Shown: positions 8,487 to 15,442, numbered from the stretch's first letter. The stretch: DNA of 42,778 bases from an uncultured Lachnospiraceae bacterium (GCA_945868435.1 CAMBLG010000018.1:1-42778), one strand, 5' to 3'. Program-made: numbers and translations. The notes: generated by a model from the sequence alone, not told the origin.

Positions 8487-8936
8487 CTACTGTAACATCT
8501 TCTTCAATTCGTTCATAAATGTATTCACATCTTTAAATTCCCGATACACAGATGCGAATCTTACATAGGCTACCTGATCCAAATCCTTTAATTTATCCAT
8601 GAGAAGCTCTCCAATCACGGTACTCGGAATCTCCTTCTCCTCACGGTTAAAAATCTCAGTCTCCACATCATCGATCAGCCTGGTGATCTGATCGGTAGAT
8701 ACCGGTCTCTTATGGCAGGCACGAAGCACACCGCCCTCAATCTTGGAACGGTCATACTGCTCACGATTGTTATCCTTCTTGATGATAATAAGCGGAATTG
8801 TCTCTACCTTCTCATAGGTTGTAAAACGTTTTCCACAATCATCACAAAGTCTTCTTCTCCGGATAGAATTGTTATCATCCGCCGGTCTGGAATCAATTAC
8901 TCTCGTATTCTCACTGCTACAAAATGGACATTTCAT
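8487..8936 (-). CDS. nrdR: Transcriptional repressor NrdR
   Basis: 149 residues. N-terminal zinc ribbon with C3/C6 (CPFC) and C31/C34 (CDDC), followed by KRFTTYEKVE and an ATP-cone domain (KKDNNREQYDRSKI onward). NrdR senses ATP/dATP and represses ribonucleotide reductase genes. No nrd gene and no clear NrdR box is seen in this window, so its targets are elsewhere. A strong promoter lies at 8961-8989. Confidence 0.96.
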   Translation of the reverse strand: MKCPFCSSENTRVIDSRPADDNNSIRRRRLCDDCGKRFTTYEKVETIPLIIIKKDNNREQYDRSKIEGGVLRACHKRPVSTDQITRLIDDVETEIFNREEKEIPSTVIGELLMDKLKDLDQVAYVRFASVYREFKDVNTFMNELKKMLQ

Positions 8937-8960
8937 GGGATTATCCTCCTATACACAGTA

Positions 8961-8989
8961 AGTATAACTTTCCTTAAATTTATTGTCAA
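8961..8989 (-). promoter_or_regulatory. Promoter of nrdR
   Basis: TTGACA (8984-8989) and TATACT (8961-8966), 17-bp spacer, minus strand. The predicted start is about 15-20 nt before an AGGAGG ribosome site. Confidence 0.75.
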
Positions 8990-8999
8990 CCAAACAGAT

Positions 9000-9266
9000 T
9001 TAAATTTTGTGTTTCATCTCTTTCTCATCGAAGTCTACAAGTATTATATCGGGTCCAATCCGAATTACTTTACACCATGGGACAAAAAATTCGCAGTCCT
9101 TTCCAAACAATCCCATATATTTCGCCGGTCCCGGAACAATGAGAGCAGTAATTTCGCCACATTCTTTATCAAACTCAATATCCCGGACGCAGCCGAGGCA
9201 GCGGCAGTCATTTTCGTTGATGACTTCCTTATCGCAGAGCTCAGAAAAACGCATAAGACATCCCAA
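9000..9266 (-). CDS. YlmC/YmxH-type PRC-barrel sporulation protein
   Basis: 88 residues from a TTG start, or 84 from the ATG at 9254 (MRFSELCDKEVIN). The family conserves the MR-x-EL-x-x-KEVI start and the C-RLG-x-x-x-D-x-EFD pattern, seen here as CRCLGCVRDIEFD, followed by PRC-barrel strands ending PWCKVIRIGPDIILVDFD. Members are sporulation-associated in Bacillus and Clostridia; the biochemical role is not known. AAGGAG is 4 nt from the TTG but 16 nt from the ATG, so the TTG fits the ribosome site and the ATG fits homology; the choice is uncertain. Confidence 0.8.
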   Translation of the reverse strand: MGCLMRFSELCDKEVINENDCRCLGCVRDIEFDKECGEITALIVPGPAKYMGLFGKDCEFFVPWCKVIRIGPDIILVDFDEKEMKHKI

Positions 9267-9359
9267 TTTTCTCCTTGAGATATCCTATGCGCTCCGGCTT
9301 ATCCATATTCCTTTATACACAGCCCTTCGTGTCACAGAGATTTTCTTATGTACTGCCTG

Positions 9360-10460
9360 TTATACGTTGAAACGGAATAAGATCACATCGCCGTCCTTGA
9401 CCACATACTCTTTTCCTTCCAGACCGACAATTCCCTTCTCCTTTGCGGCCGACAGGCTTCCGCAATCAAGAAGATCCTGATAATTGACAACCTCCGCGCG
9501 GATGAAGCCCCGCTCAAAATCACTGTGGATCTTTCCTGCTGCCTGAGGTGCCTTGGTTCCCTTTTTGATGGTCCATGCACGGCACTCATCCTCACCGGCG
9601 GTCAAAAAGCTGATCAGTCCAAGCAGGCTGTAGCTTGCCTTGATCAATTTCTCAAGACCGGACTCCTTTAAGCCCAGTTCCTCTAAGAACATTGCCTTCT
9701 CGTCATCATCCAGTTCCGCAATCTCCTGCTCAATCTGGGCACAGATGACAAACACCTCGCTGTTCTCCTCTGCCGCAAGCTTTCGAACCGCTGCCACATG
9801 CGGATTACCTGCACCGTCATCCGCCAGATCTCCCTCTGCCACATTGGCCGCATAAATCGTCGACTTGGCGGTCAGCAGATTGTAGCCATTGAACCAAGCC
9901 TGCTGGTCCTCATCATCCGGCAGTTCGAAGGTACGGGCCATCTTGCCATCCTCCAAATGCTTTTTCACAGCCTCAAGAAGTTCCAGTTCCTTGGCCAAGG
10001 TCTTGTCCATACGGGCCTGCTTTGCAACCTTGGCGATACGGCGCTCTAAGATTTCGATATCGGAAAAAATCAGTTCCAGATTGATGGTCTCAATGTCTCT
10101 GGCCGGGTCAATGCTGCCATCCACATGCACGATATTCGTGTCCTCAAAGCAGCGCACCACGTGCACAATAGCATCCACCTCACGAATGTTGGCCAAAAAC
10201 TGATTGCCCAGACCCTCGCCCTTGCTGGCGCCCTTCACCAGTCCTGCAATATCCACGAACTCGATTACAGCCGGAGTCACCTTCTTGGTGTGATACAATT
10301 CACCCAACTTTTTAATCCTGTCATCCGGCACTGCCACGATTCCCACGTTTGGATCGATGGTACAGAACGGATAGTTCGCCGACTCCGCACCGGCCTTGGT
10401 CAGTGAATTGAACAGTGTGCTTTTTCCAACATTCGGAAGTCCTACGATTCCTAGTTTCAT
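9360..10460 (-). CDS. ychF: YchF/OLA1-type ribosome-binding ATPase
   Basis: 366 residues, full length. G1 is GLPNVGKST, G3 is DIAGLVKGASKGEGLG, and the position of G4 has NVAE (AANVAEGD) instead of NKxD, the change that gives this Obg-family subgroup its ATP preference. A coiled-coil insert (about 130-190) and a C-terminal TGS domain ending in YVVKDGDVILFRFNV are visible. YchF binds ribosomes and modulates translation and oxidative-stress responses. It has its own promoter (10500-10528) and is flanked by unrelated genes. Confidence 0.96.
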   Translation of the reverse strand: MKLGIVGLPNVGKSTLFNSLTKAGAESANYPFCTIDPNVGIVAVPDDRIKKLGELYHTKKVTPAVIEFVDIAGLVKGASKGEGLGNQFLANIREVDAIVHVVRCFEDTNIVHVDGSIDPARDIETINLELIFSDIEILERRIAKVAKQARMDKTLAKELELLEAVKKHLEDGKMARTFELPDDEDQQAWFNGYNLLTAKSTIYAANVAEGDLADDGAGNPHVAAVRKLAAEENSEVFVICAQIEQEIAELDDDEKAMFLEELGLKESGLEKLIKASYSLLGLISFLTAGEDECRAWTIKKGTKAPQAAGKIHSDFERGFIRAEVVNYQDLLDCGSLSAAKEKGIVGLEGKEYVVKDGDVILFRFNV

Positions 10461-10499
10461 TTATTTTTATTCCTCCTTAAAAGTCCACATACGATATTC

Positions 10500-10528
10500 A
10501 CTATACCATACAGGGGCATAAAAGTAAA
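10500..10528 (-). promoter_or_regulatory. Promoter of ychF
   Basis: TTTACT (10523-10528) and TATAGT (10500-10505) 17 bp apart on the minus strand, with a TG extended -10 element directly upstream of the -10 box. Confidence 0.65.
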
Positions 10529-10589
10529 TTCTTTTCGACTTGTTCTTGCTTCCTTGCTTCCTTCACATTCTGAAGCTGATAGGTTGAGT

Positions 10590-10635
10590 AAAATTCCGGC
10601 GCTTCCGGAAACAGCGTAAATAGACAGTTACGCTG
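10590..10635 (-). terminator. Tandem hairpins, terminator-like, after a possible small ORF
   Basis: Two inverted repeats on the minus strand: CAGCGTAA / TTACGCTG (8 bp, arms 10612-10619 and 10628-10635), then TTCCGG / CCGGAA (arms 10594-10599 and 10605-10610) followed by TTTTA. The second resembles a weak intrinsic terminator. Confidence 0.4.
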
Positions 10636-10711
10636 CTGCATTAGCATTAATCTGGTCAATAACCTTTCTGATTCCCATCCATACTGTCAGGTCAGTAAAT
10701 ATATATTCCAT
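10628..10711 (-). CDS. Possible 27-residue peptide, unknown
   Basis: A short frame starts MEYIFTDLTVWMGIRKV and ends ANAAA, stopping inside the first of two hairpins. A GGGGGTG stretch lies about 7 nt before the ATG and could serve as a ribosome site. No family is recognised and there is no clear membrane segment. The only support is the ribosome-site-like sequence and the terminator-like hairpins directly after it; it may equally be a remnant or chance frame in the 430-bp stretch between ychF and the toxin-like ORF. Confidence 0.22.
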   Translation of the reverse strand: MEYIFTDLTVWMGIRKVIDQINANAAA

Positions 10712-10753
10712 CTACATCACCCCCACAACCCCAGATCATTTGTTACATGCCCC

Positions 10754-10782
10754 TTGATTTTCGAACATATGTTTGATATAAT
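10754..10782 (+). promoter_or_regulatory. Promoter of the toxin-like small ORF
   Basis: TTGATT (10754-10759), exactly 17 bp, then a perfect TATAAT (10777-10782). The predicted start is about 10789, at the first base of the left inverted repeat, giving a 100-nt structured leader. Confidence 0.7.
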
Positions 10783-10788
10783 TATTAT

Positions 10789-10818
10789 GGTGCTACCCTA
10801 TACGGTAGGCGGTTAGCC
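10789..10818 (+). repeat. Left inverted repeat of the toxin-antitoxin-like unit
   Basis: This 30-nt arm begins GGTGCTACC and ends CGGTTAGCC; the same two 9-nt blocks occur in inverted orientation at 11046-11069. It also contains its own CTACC / GGTAG mini-hairpin. It would form the 5' end of the small-ORF mRNA. Confidence 0.7.
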
Positions 10819-10890
10819 TTCTTCAGAGAGTCATAGCTCTGTTTACATAGAAATCCACTTGTGGAAATCTTGTGAGGAGGTTTTGTGCTT

Positions 10891-10983
10891 ATGCTTACAA
10901 CGGAACTTTTTATAGCCATTATCAGCTTATGTTTAACTTGCTTTGCTCTTGGTTATACCGTTGGTTCCAGGAGCGATAAATAG
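10891..10983 (+). CDS. 30-residue single-span membrane peptide, candidate type I toxin
   Basis: Too short for usual gene callers. The peptide starts MLTTEL, has one hydrophobic helix (about residues 6-25, FIAIISLCLTCFALGYTVG), and ends in a charged tail SRSDK. This is the layout of Fst/TxpA/holin-like type I toxins that insert into the cytoplasmic membrane, although I see no exact family signature (for example no Fst PxxxGC). GAGGAGG lies upstream, 10 nt from the ATG; an in-frame GTG 6 bp earlier is 4 nt from it and could be the start. A consensus promoter, a 100-nt structured leader, an immediate bidirectional terminator and a convergent consensus promoter on the other strand all support a toxin-antitoxin unit. 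Function is inferred, not shown. Confidence 0.6.
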   Translation: MLTTELFIAIISLCLTCFALGYTVGSRSDK

Positions 10984-10987
10984 ACAC

Positions 10988-11029
10988 AAAAATAACCGCC
11001 CTGTCCTGAGAAAACTAGCGGTTATTTTT
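10988..11029. terminator. Bidirectional terminator between the toxin-like ORF and the antisense RNA
   Basis: Perfect 12-bp stem, AAAAATAACCGC (10988-10999) with GCGGTTATTTTT (11018-11029), 18-nt loop. It gives a T-rich tract on either strand, so it can end both convergent transcripts. The left arm TAACCGCC can also pair with GGCGGTTA in the toxin-mRNA leader. Confidence 0.8.
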
Positions 11030-11045
11030 TACTAAACATATATCA

Positions 11046-11069
11046 GGCTAACCGTCTATCGGTAGCACC
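11046..11069 (-). repeat. Right inverted repeat of the toxin-antitoxin-like unit
   Basis: On the minus strand it begins GGTGCTACC and ends CGGTTAGCC with six bases between, matching both ends of the left arm (10789-10818). The two arms could pair if the mRNA reads through the terminator, closing the message into a long-range 5'-3' stem. Confidence 0.7.
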
Positions 11070-11079
11070 TTTTGCTATT

Positions 11080-11108
11080 ATACTACCATTTCACCGCTTG
11101 TATGTCAA
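11080..11108 (-). promoter_or_regulatory. Convergent promoter for the antisense RNA
   Basis: Perfect TTGACA (11103-11108), 17 bp, then TAGTAT (11080-11085). A perfect TATAAT overlaps it at 11077-11082, at a 20-bp spacing. Minus strand. Confidence 0.65.
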
Positions 11109-11174
11109 ACAAATATTCTATTTCCAATCATTCCTACGGGCTACTCGCAGAGCCCATTCGCATTCCGCTTCGCT

Positions 11175-11580
11175 TCATGCAATTCTATCCGGCTTAGAAA
11201 CTTTCTTTTCTTCCACAAACCGTGCTCTGTCAAAGAATTCTCTATATACTGCCGTAATAATTCCCAGAATATATTTTACAAAACACTCGTAGTTATTTTC
11301 GTCTTCCATCCACCCTCTCGAACTTTCCTGAAGAGAATCATAATAACTGTCTTTTGTTCGCTCTATCAGTTTTTCCAAACTAATATATTTACCAACAATA
11401 TAGTCATTCTGATATAGCAATAATAAAGTCAACAATCTGCTCATTCTTCCATTTCCGTCATTAAATGGATGAATCTAACAAGCTTATTACCACTTGCATC
11501 TTCTTCCTCAATTATATTGTCAACAGTCTTAACACGACTTCGTCAAAATCAAATTTAACTTCATCATTTTTATCAAAAAT
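11175..11580 (-). pseudogene. Remnant of a Fic-domain (AMP-transferase) gene
   Basis: The largest frame (11175-11475) holds the Fic active-site motif HPFNDGNGRMSR followed by LLTLLLLYQNDYIVGKYISLEKLIE, which is the C-terminal third of a Fic-family protein. An in-frame TAG stands just before the motif. The preceding coding-like stretch (KTVDNIIEEEDASGNKLV, about 11476-11530) is in another frame and reads into a stop shortly after the junction, and little recognisable coding remains further upstream. The loss of an internal segment and frame makes it non-functional. Fic proteins modify targets by AMPylation and are common accessory genes, which fits the neighbouring toxin-like locus. From about 11580 to 11782 I see no gene. 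Confidence 0.75.
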
Positions 11581-11782
11581 GACCAAGTTAAAATTATTAT
11601 GACGCAATTGAAAAAGGACCAGCCCAAGCTGATCCTAATCCTCTATCCCATCCCCGATTCTATTGTTTCTTAGTTACGTTTCCCACACCCGCATTTTATT
11701 TCATTTTTTGTGGGCCAATTTGGGGCCATTTATCAAAAAGATACATGAACTTAATTCTTTTCAGAGACCTTACTAATCTTGC

Positions 11783-12256
11783 TCATTCACTTTCACAGAA
11801 ATCAATCATAACTTTGGTAACGTTCTGACTTTCCACATAACCACATGCCCGCAACCCTTCCGAAATGACCTTATACCAGTTCTGCGCTGAAAGCCGGCAG
11901 ACGGTATGATCATCCAGTTCGATCGTGCACGCATCCTCTTTATCGCAGTTCATGCAACAGGAAATCCGATACATATTTTTCCGGCTGATGGCACCGATCT
12001 CCTCCAGCAGATTTACCATACGGTATACCGTTGCCGCACCGATCGATCTGTCTATGGATGTCGCTTTATAATAGATTTCTTTGCAACTGGCGCATTCCTC
12101 CCGCAGAATTACGTCAAGCAGAATCTGTCTCTGCTTGGTAATTCTGCAGCCTTTTTCTCTCAGTTTTTGAATGACCAGTTCTTTCTGCATCTCGGTTCTG
12201 TGAAAGTTTGCGACATCCCTGTTTTGTCTGTTATCATTTTTCAAATCCCGGGACAT
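11783..12256 (-). CDS. Atypical Fur-family transcriptional regulator
   Basis: 157 residues. The winged-helix part (GCRITKQRQILLDVIL ... GAATVYRMVNLLEEIG) is clearly Fur-like. The dimerisation half departs from the norm: in place of the histidine-rich HHDHxxCxxCG block it has CCMNCDKEDACTIELDDH, so several canonical iron or zinc ligands are missing while cysteines are gained. The ATG follows AAAGGAGAG. It lies 13 bp after the FeoB-associated peptide gene and reads in the same direction, so it is likely cotranscribed with feoB and a local iron or redox regulator. The 22-residue N-terminal extension before the usual start is odd; ATG 12190 is an alternative. Confidence 0.82.
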   Translation of the reverse strand: MSRDLKNDNRQNRDVANFHRTEMQKELVIQKLREKGCRITKQRQILLDVILREECASCKEIYYKATSIDRSIGAATVYRMVNLLEEIGAISRKNMYRISCCMNCDKEDACTIELDDHTVCRLSAQNWYKVISEGLRACGYVESQNVTKVMIDFCESE

Positions 12257-12268
12257 CGTTCTCTCCTT

Positions 12269-12406
12269 TTAGCGGCAGTGGCCTCCGCACTTACTGCAGT
12301 CACAGCCGCATTGCAATGATTTTCCGTTTTTCTTATCACGAATCATACTCTTTATAACCAACGCAATAACACACACCAGTAAAAGACTAACACAAAAAGT
12401 TGCCAT
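12269..12406 (-). CDS. FeoB-associated Cys-rich membrane peptide
   Basis: 45 residues: one N-terminal transmembrane helix (about 3-22), a basic stretch, and the C-terminus LQCGCDCSKCGGHCR with six cysteines in CxC/CxxC spacing. This matches the small Cys-rich proteins encoded beside feoB in many Firmicutes, thought to assist ferrous iron uptake. AGGAGAGAAG lies before the ATG. It starts 1 bp after the feoB stop, so it is translationally linked to feoB. Confidence 0.85.
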   Translation of the reverse strand: MATFCVSLLLVCVIALVIKSMIRDKKNGKSLQCGCDCSKCGGHCR

Positions 12407-12407
12407 T

Positions 12408-13619
12408 TTATCTTCTCTCCTTATATGGTCGGAACAGGAGATACAGCAGTCCGATGATAAGAAGTAACGCAACAACTGTTCCCACACCAAATGCACCTGT
12501 TGTAATCAGTGTTCCAATCTGATAGATGCACAATGCAACCACATATGCCAGCACGCACTGGTAACCAATTGCGAACCAGAACCATTTTGCATTGTTCATC
12601 TCTCTCTTGATTGCTCCCATTGCAGCAAAGCACGGTGCGCATAAAAGGTTGAATACCAAAAATCCATATGCTGCAACCTCTGTCATAACGCTTGCGAGGC
12701 TTTCCCAGATTTCTGCTCCATCTTCGGCCACTTCCGCAAAACCAAACAGAAGTCCGAAAGTTGCGACGACATTCTCCTTTGCAATCAGACCGGTAACAGC
12801 CGCAACTGCCATCTTCCAGCCTTCTCCAGCCTGTGTCCAGCCAAGCGGCGCGAAAATCCATGCAATGGCATTACCGATGGCTGCAAGAATACTCTCATCC
12901 AGCTGCTCTGCCTCCAGCATGCCAAAGCCGCCGTCTGTCCAGCCAAAGCTCATTAAGAACCATAATACGATGGTAAATAACAAAATGATGGTTCCTGCCT
13001 TCTTGATAAAGGACCAGCCGCGCTCCCACATGCTTCGCAGCACATTGGAGACCGTAGGCCAGTGATATGCCGGCAGCTCCATAACGAAGGGTGCCGGATC
13101 TCCTGCAAACATCTTTGTCTTCTTCAGAATAATACCGGAACAGATGATAGCTGCAACACCAATAAAGTAGGCACTCCATGATACCCATCCGGCATTGTCG
13201 AAGAACGCACCGGCGATCAACGCAAAAATCGGAAGTGCAGCCCATCGGTTCGTGACAATGCGGTCAATCTTATCGGAGGTTGTCAGTTTTTCCTTTTTCG
13301 CCTTGGTTACACAGTCTCCGATAATGGAAGAGATGTATACATAGCGCTCATTGGTGATGATACTCTCCGTGTCATCATCAAACGCCTCTTCCATCTGCTT
13401 GATTTCATTCGAAACCTCCTCCAGCGTATACGGGGACAGGGAATAGATACCCGGCAAGTCCATGATGATGACATCCTTATGTCCCTTTAACTTTCCTTCC
13501 TTCTTTTCTACGGTTACACCCAGCCAGTTTCCCACGAACTGATTGGAACCGGTCAGTGCATTGAACAATGTTGTTTTACCGCTATTCGGATTTCCTGCAA
13601 GCGCAATTTTTACTGACAT
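12408..13619 (-). CDS. feoB: FeoB ferrous iron transporter with two internal deletions
   Basis: FeoB imports Fe2+ through a membrane channel linked to a cytosolic G domain and is normally about 650-800 residues; this frame has 403. G1 (GNPNSGKTT) and G3 (DLPG) are present, but after YTLEEV (about residue 69) the protein jumps to the region just before the first membrane helix, so G4, G5 and the GDI helices are gone. After [13 protein letters not shown] (about 132-135) it jumps again to the segment before the later helices, losing the first Gate domain. The remaining C-terminal part (Gate 2, [13 protein letters not shown]) is intact. NWLG replaces the usual NWPG near the switch region. The frame stays open, so this is a recent in-frame deletion derivative that is unlikely to transport iron. 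No feoA is present. Confidence 0.85.
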   Translation of the reverse strand: MSVKIALAGNPNSGKTTLFNALTGSNQFVGNWLGVTVEKKEGKLKGHKDVIIMDLPGIYSLSPYTLEEVSNEIKQMEEAFDDDTESIITNERYVYISSIIGDCVTKAKKEKLTTSDKIDRIVTNRWAALPIFALIAGAFFDNAGWVSWSAYFIGVAAIICSGIILKKTKMFAGDPAPFVMELPAYHWPTVSNVLRSMWERGWSFIKKAGTIILLFTIVLWFLMSFGWTDGGFGMLEAEQLDESILAAIGNAIAWIFAPLGWTQAGEGWKMAVAAVTGLIAKENVVATFGLLFGFAEVAEDGAEIWESLASVMTEVAAYGFLVFNLLCAPCFAAMGAIKREMNNAKWFWFAIGYQCVLAYVVALCIYQIGTLITTGAFGVGTVVALLLIIGLLYLLFRPYKERR

Positions 13620-13697
13620 ATGTTTTCTCCTTCCCTTTTCCTTCCTCTCTCATCCCTTCCTTCGTTTATTATTGAGATTCGTTTTCATTTCATTAGT

Positions 13698-13716
13698 TAG
13701 CTTACCCTAATTATTA
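13698..13716. promoter_or_regulatory. Possible DtxR/IdeR-type operator upstream of feoB
   Basis: TTAGTTAGCTTACCCTAA resembles the DtxR-family iron box TTAGGTTAGGCTAACCTAA with one base less and two changes. It lies in the 240-bp gap upstream of feoB. The similarity was judged by eye only. Confidence 0.3.
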
Positions 13717-13754
13717 TTAGTTACCAATTACTTTATTGATTATTTTTTCTCAAT

Positions 13755-13796
13755 AAGTAAAAGAAGCCTTTACGTTCCACCCGGAATCGTAAAGGC
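13755..13796 (-). terminator. Intrinsic terminator of the ZIP transporter gene
   Basis: Perfect 9-bp stem GCCTTTACG (13766-13774) with CGTAAAGGC (13788-13796), extended by an inner TTCC/GGAA pair, followed on the minus strand by a T-rich tract (13755-13765). Confidence 0.75.
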
Positions 13797-13857
13797 CGAG
13801 AAGCACACAGAACTCACCTTTTGTGGAATTTGCTATTGATAATATATCCCAATAGCC

Positions 13858-14646
13858 CTATCCCAATGCCACATCCAATATCATCATGACACTGAAGCCC
13901 ACAGCAAAAAATATGGTTCCGATGTTGGAATGCTCACCTTCTGACATCTCCGGAATCAGTTCCTCCACAACCACATAGATCATTGCTCCCGCCGCAAAAC
14001 TGAGCAGATACGGCAGTGCCGGGACAATGATTCCCGCCGCCAGAATCGTGATCAGCGCTCCGATTGGTTCCACAACTCCAGAAAGGACACCGCCTGCGAA
14101 GGCTTTTCCCTTACTCATACCCTCGGCCTTAAGCGGCATGGAAATGATTGCTCCCTCCGGGAAATTCTGAATAGCAATTCCGATTGCAAGTGTCAACGCA
14201 CCCATTATAGAGATGCTTGCATTCCCGGTAAGGCAGCCCGCATACACAACACCTACCGCCATTCCTTCCGGAATATTGTGCAGCGTAACTGCAAGAAGCA
14301 GCATGGTCGTCTTCTGCAGTTTCGTTTTCGGTCCCTCTGCGGCTTCACTTCCGATATGTAAATGAGGGATCACGTAATCCAAAAGAAGCAAAAACAGAAT
14401 TCCAAGCCAAAAGCCTACCACTGCAGGGACAAAGGACCACTTGCCCATATCCTCGGCCTGCTCAATAGACGGAATCAAAAGACTCCACACCGAAGCCGCC
14501 ACCATGACTCCTGCCGCAAATCCCGTAAGAATTCTCCGTAAGGTATCACTCATGGATTTTTTCATAAAAAATACGCAGGCCGCGCCAAGACTTGTTCCAA
14601 AAAACGGAATCAAAACTCCGAATAATACTTTTATCATCTTTTTCAT
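13858..14646 (-). CDS. ZIP-family divalent metal transporter
   Basis: 262 residues, about eight membrane helices. The family signature of helix IV is HNIPEGMAVGV and that of helix V is NFPEGAIISMP; the histidine/glutamate pairs that bind metal are in place. ZIP proteins import zinc, iron or manganese down to the cytosol; helix V has Asn in place of the more common His, so selectivity may differ. A His/Glu-containing loop (HLHIGSEAAEGPKTK) lies between helices III and IV. GAAGGAGC lies before the ATG. It is probably monocistronic, between terminators at 14719-14750 and 13755-13796. Confidence 0.9.
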   Translation of the reverse strand: MKKMIKVLFGVLIPFFGTSLGAACVFFMKKSMSDTLRRILTGFAAGVMVAASVWSLLIPSIEQAEDMGKWSFVPAVVGFWLGILFLLLLDYVIPHLHIGSEAAEGPKTKLQKTTMLLLAVTLHNIPEGMAVGVVYAGCLTGNASISIMGALTLAIGIAIQNFPEGAIISMPLKAEGMSKGKAFAGGVLSGVVEPIGALITILAAGIIVPALPYLLSFAAGAMIYVVVEELIPEMSEGEHSNIGTIFFAVGFSVMMILDVALG

Positions 14647-14718
14647 CGCTCCTTCTTCGATTTGTTATATCTACTTTTGCTTTGAAAATATCACACTTAT
14701 ATATTATATTCAAGCAAA

Positions 14719-14750
14719 CAAAATAAGAGCAATTATTTGCCCTTATTTTG
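14719..14750. terminator. Terminator ending the priA-to-thiN cluster
   Basis: 14-bp stem with one G-T pair, CAAAATAAGAGCAA (14719-14732) against TTGCCCTTATTTTG (14737-14750), 4-nt loop, T-rich on the minus strand. It follows thiN by 17 bp. Confidence 0.75.
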
Positions 14751-14766
14751 TTATTCCTATTCGATT

Positions 14767-15414
14767 TTAGTCCCTCGACTCGATCACTAGCAGATACCCT
14801 GCCTTCAGGTCGATCTGTCCCTCATCCTCCACGATCTCATTGCTGATGCCAAGAGAATTAAATCCACCCATAGTGTAGTCCTGAAGCGGATATCGAAAGC
14901 CCGTAAGCGTCACCCCTGTCACATCTCCCATGTACGGAATCAGAGAAACAAAATTCCCATATTGCTCGTCCCTCCTAATAGTGAGCGGTCCATCAATCAT
15001 GCGGATGCGGTTATTAGCATCCAGAATCTGGATATCCATCCGCTCCTCCAACCCGATCCCAAGAAGTGCAATGCTCCCGAGGACATGATCCATCCTGCTT
15101 CCCGTTGCCCCAAGAATCGTAATATCGTCTGCACCACGGCTGATAGCTTCACGAATGGCATGCTCCGTATCTGTATCGTCCTTCACCGGGTTCAATATAC
15201 AGATATCGATCTGCTCCTGACTTCGAAAATGTTCCAGTGTATCCGGATTTACCGAATCAAAATCCCCAACAATGATATCCGGCTGGATGTGCATCTGATA
15301 CAGAAGCTCCATCCCCGAATCCACTGCAATGATCACCTCAAATCCACCTTGCTTGATTACTTCTGTAGCAAATTTGTCGTCACACTCTCCCCCGGTTACA
15401 ATTAAATATTTCAT
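14767..15414 (-). CDS. thiN: Thiamine diphosphokinase
   Basis: 215 residues. Transfers pyrophosphate from ATP to thiamine to give thiamine diphosphate. The family motifs DSGMELL, VGDFDS, DDTDTEHA and ILGATGSRMDH are all present in order and at normal spacing. It is the last gene of the long minus-strand cluster, 28 bp after rpe, as in many Firmicutes (rsgA-rpe-thiN). Confidence 0.95.
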   Translation of the reverse strand: MKYLIVTGGECDDKFATEVIKQGGFEVIIAVDSGMELLYQMHIQPDIIVGDFDSVNPDTLEHFRSQEQIDICILNPVKDDTDTEHAIREAISRGADDITILGATGSRMDHVLGSIALLGIGLEERMDIQILDANNRIRMIDGPLTIRRDEQYGNFVSLIPYMGDVTGVTLTGFRYPLQDYTMGGFNSLGISNEIVEDEGQIDLKAGYLLVIESRD

Positions 15415-15442
15415 TACGTCCCCCCATATAATTATCGAGCTT

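Larger units (their letters stand above)
10988..11070 (-). ncRNA. Candidate antisense antitoxin RNA
   Basis: A consensus minus-strand promoter (11080-11108) faces the toxin-like gene, with a predicted start near 11070 and the shared terminator ending the RNA near 10988, giving about 80 nt. No protein frame of note lies in it. It would overlap the 3' end of the toxin mRNA by about 40 nt and begins with the same GGTGCTACC block as the mRNA. Not shown to be expressed. Confidence 0.5.

Noticed and set aside
11590..11782. End of a second integrase gene before the Fur-like gene
   Set aside because: Neither strand gives a frame with recombinase motifs; only short, unconvincing peptides.
13680..13700. 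A Fur box upstream of feoB (TGAAAACGAATCTCA)
   Set aside because: Only the outer TGA/TCA and a few inner bases match the 7-1-7 consensus; the DtxR-like site next to it is a better match.
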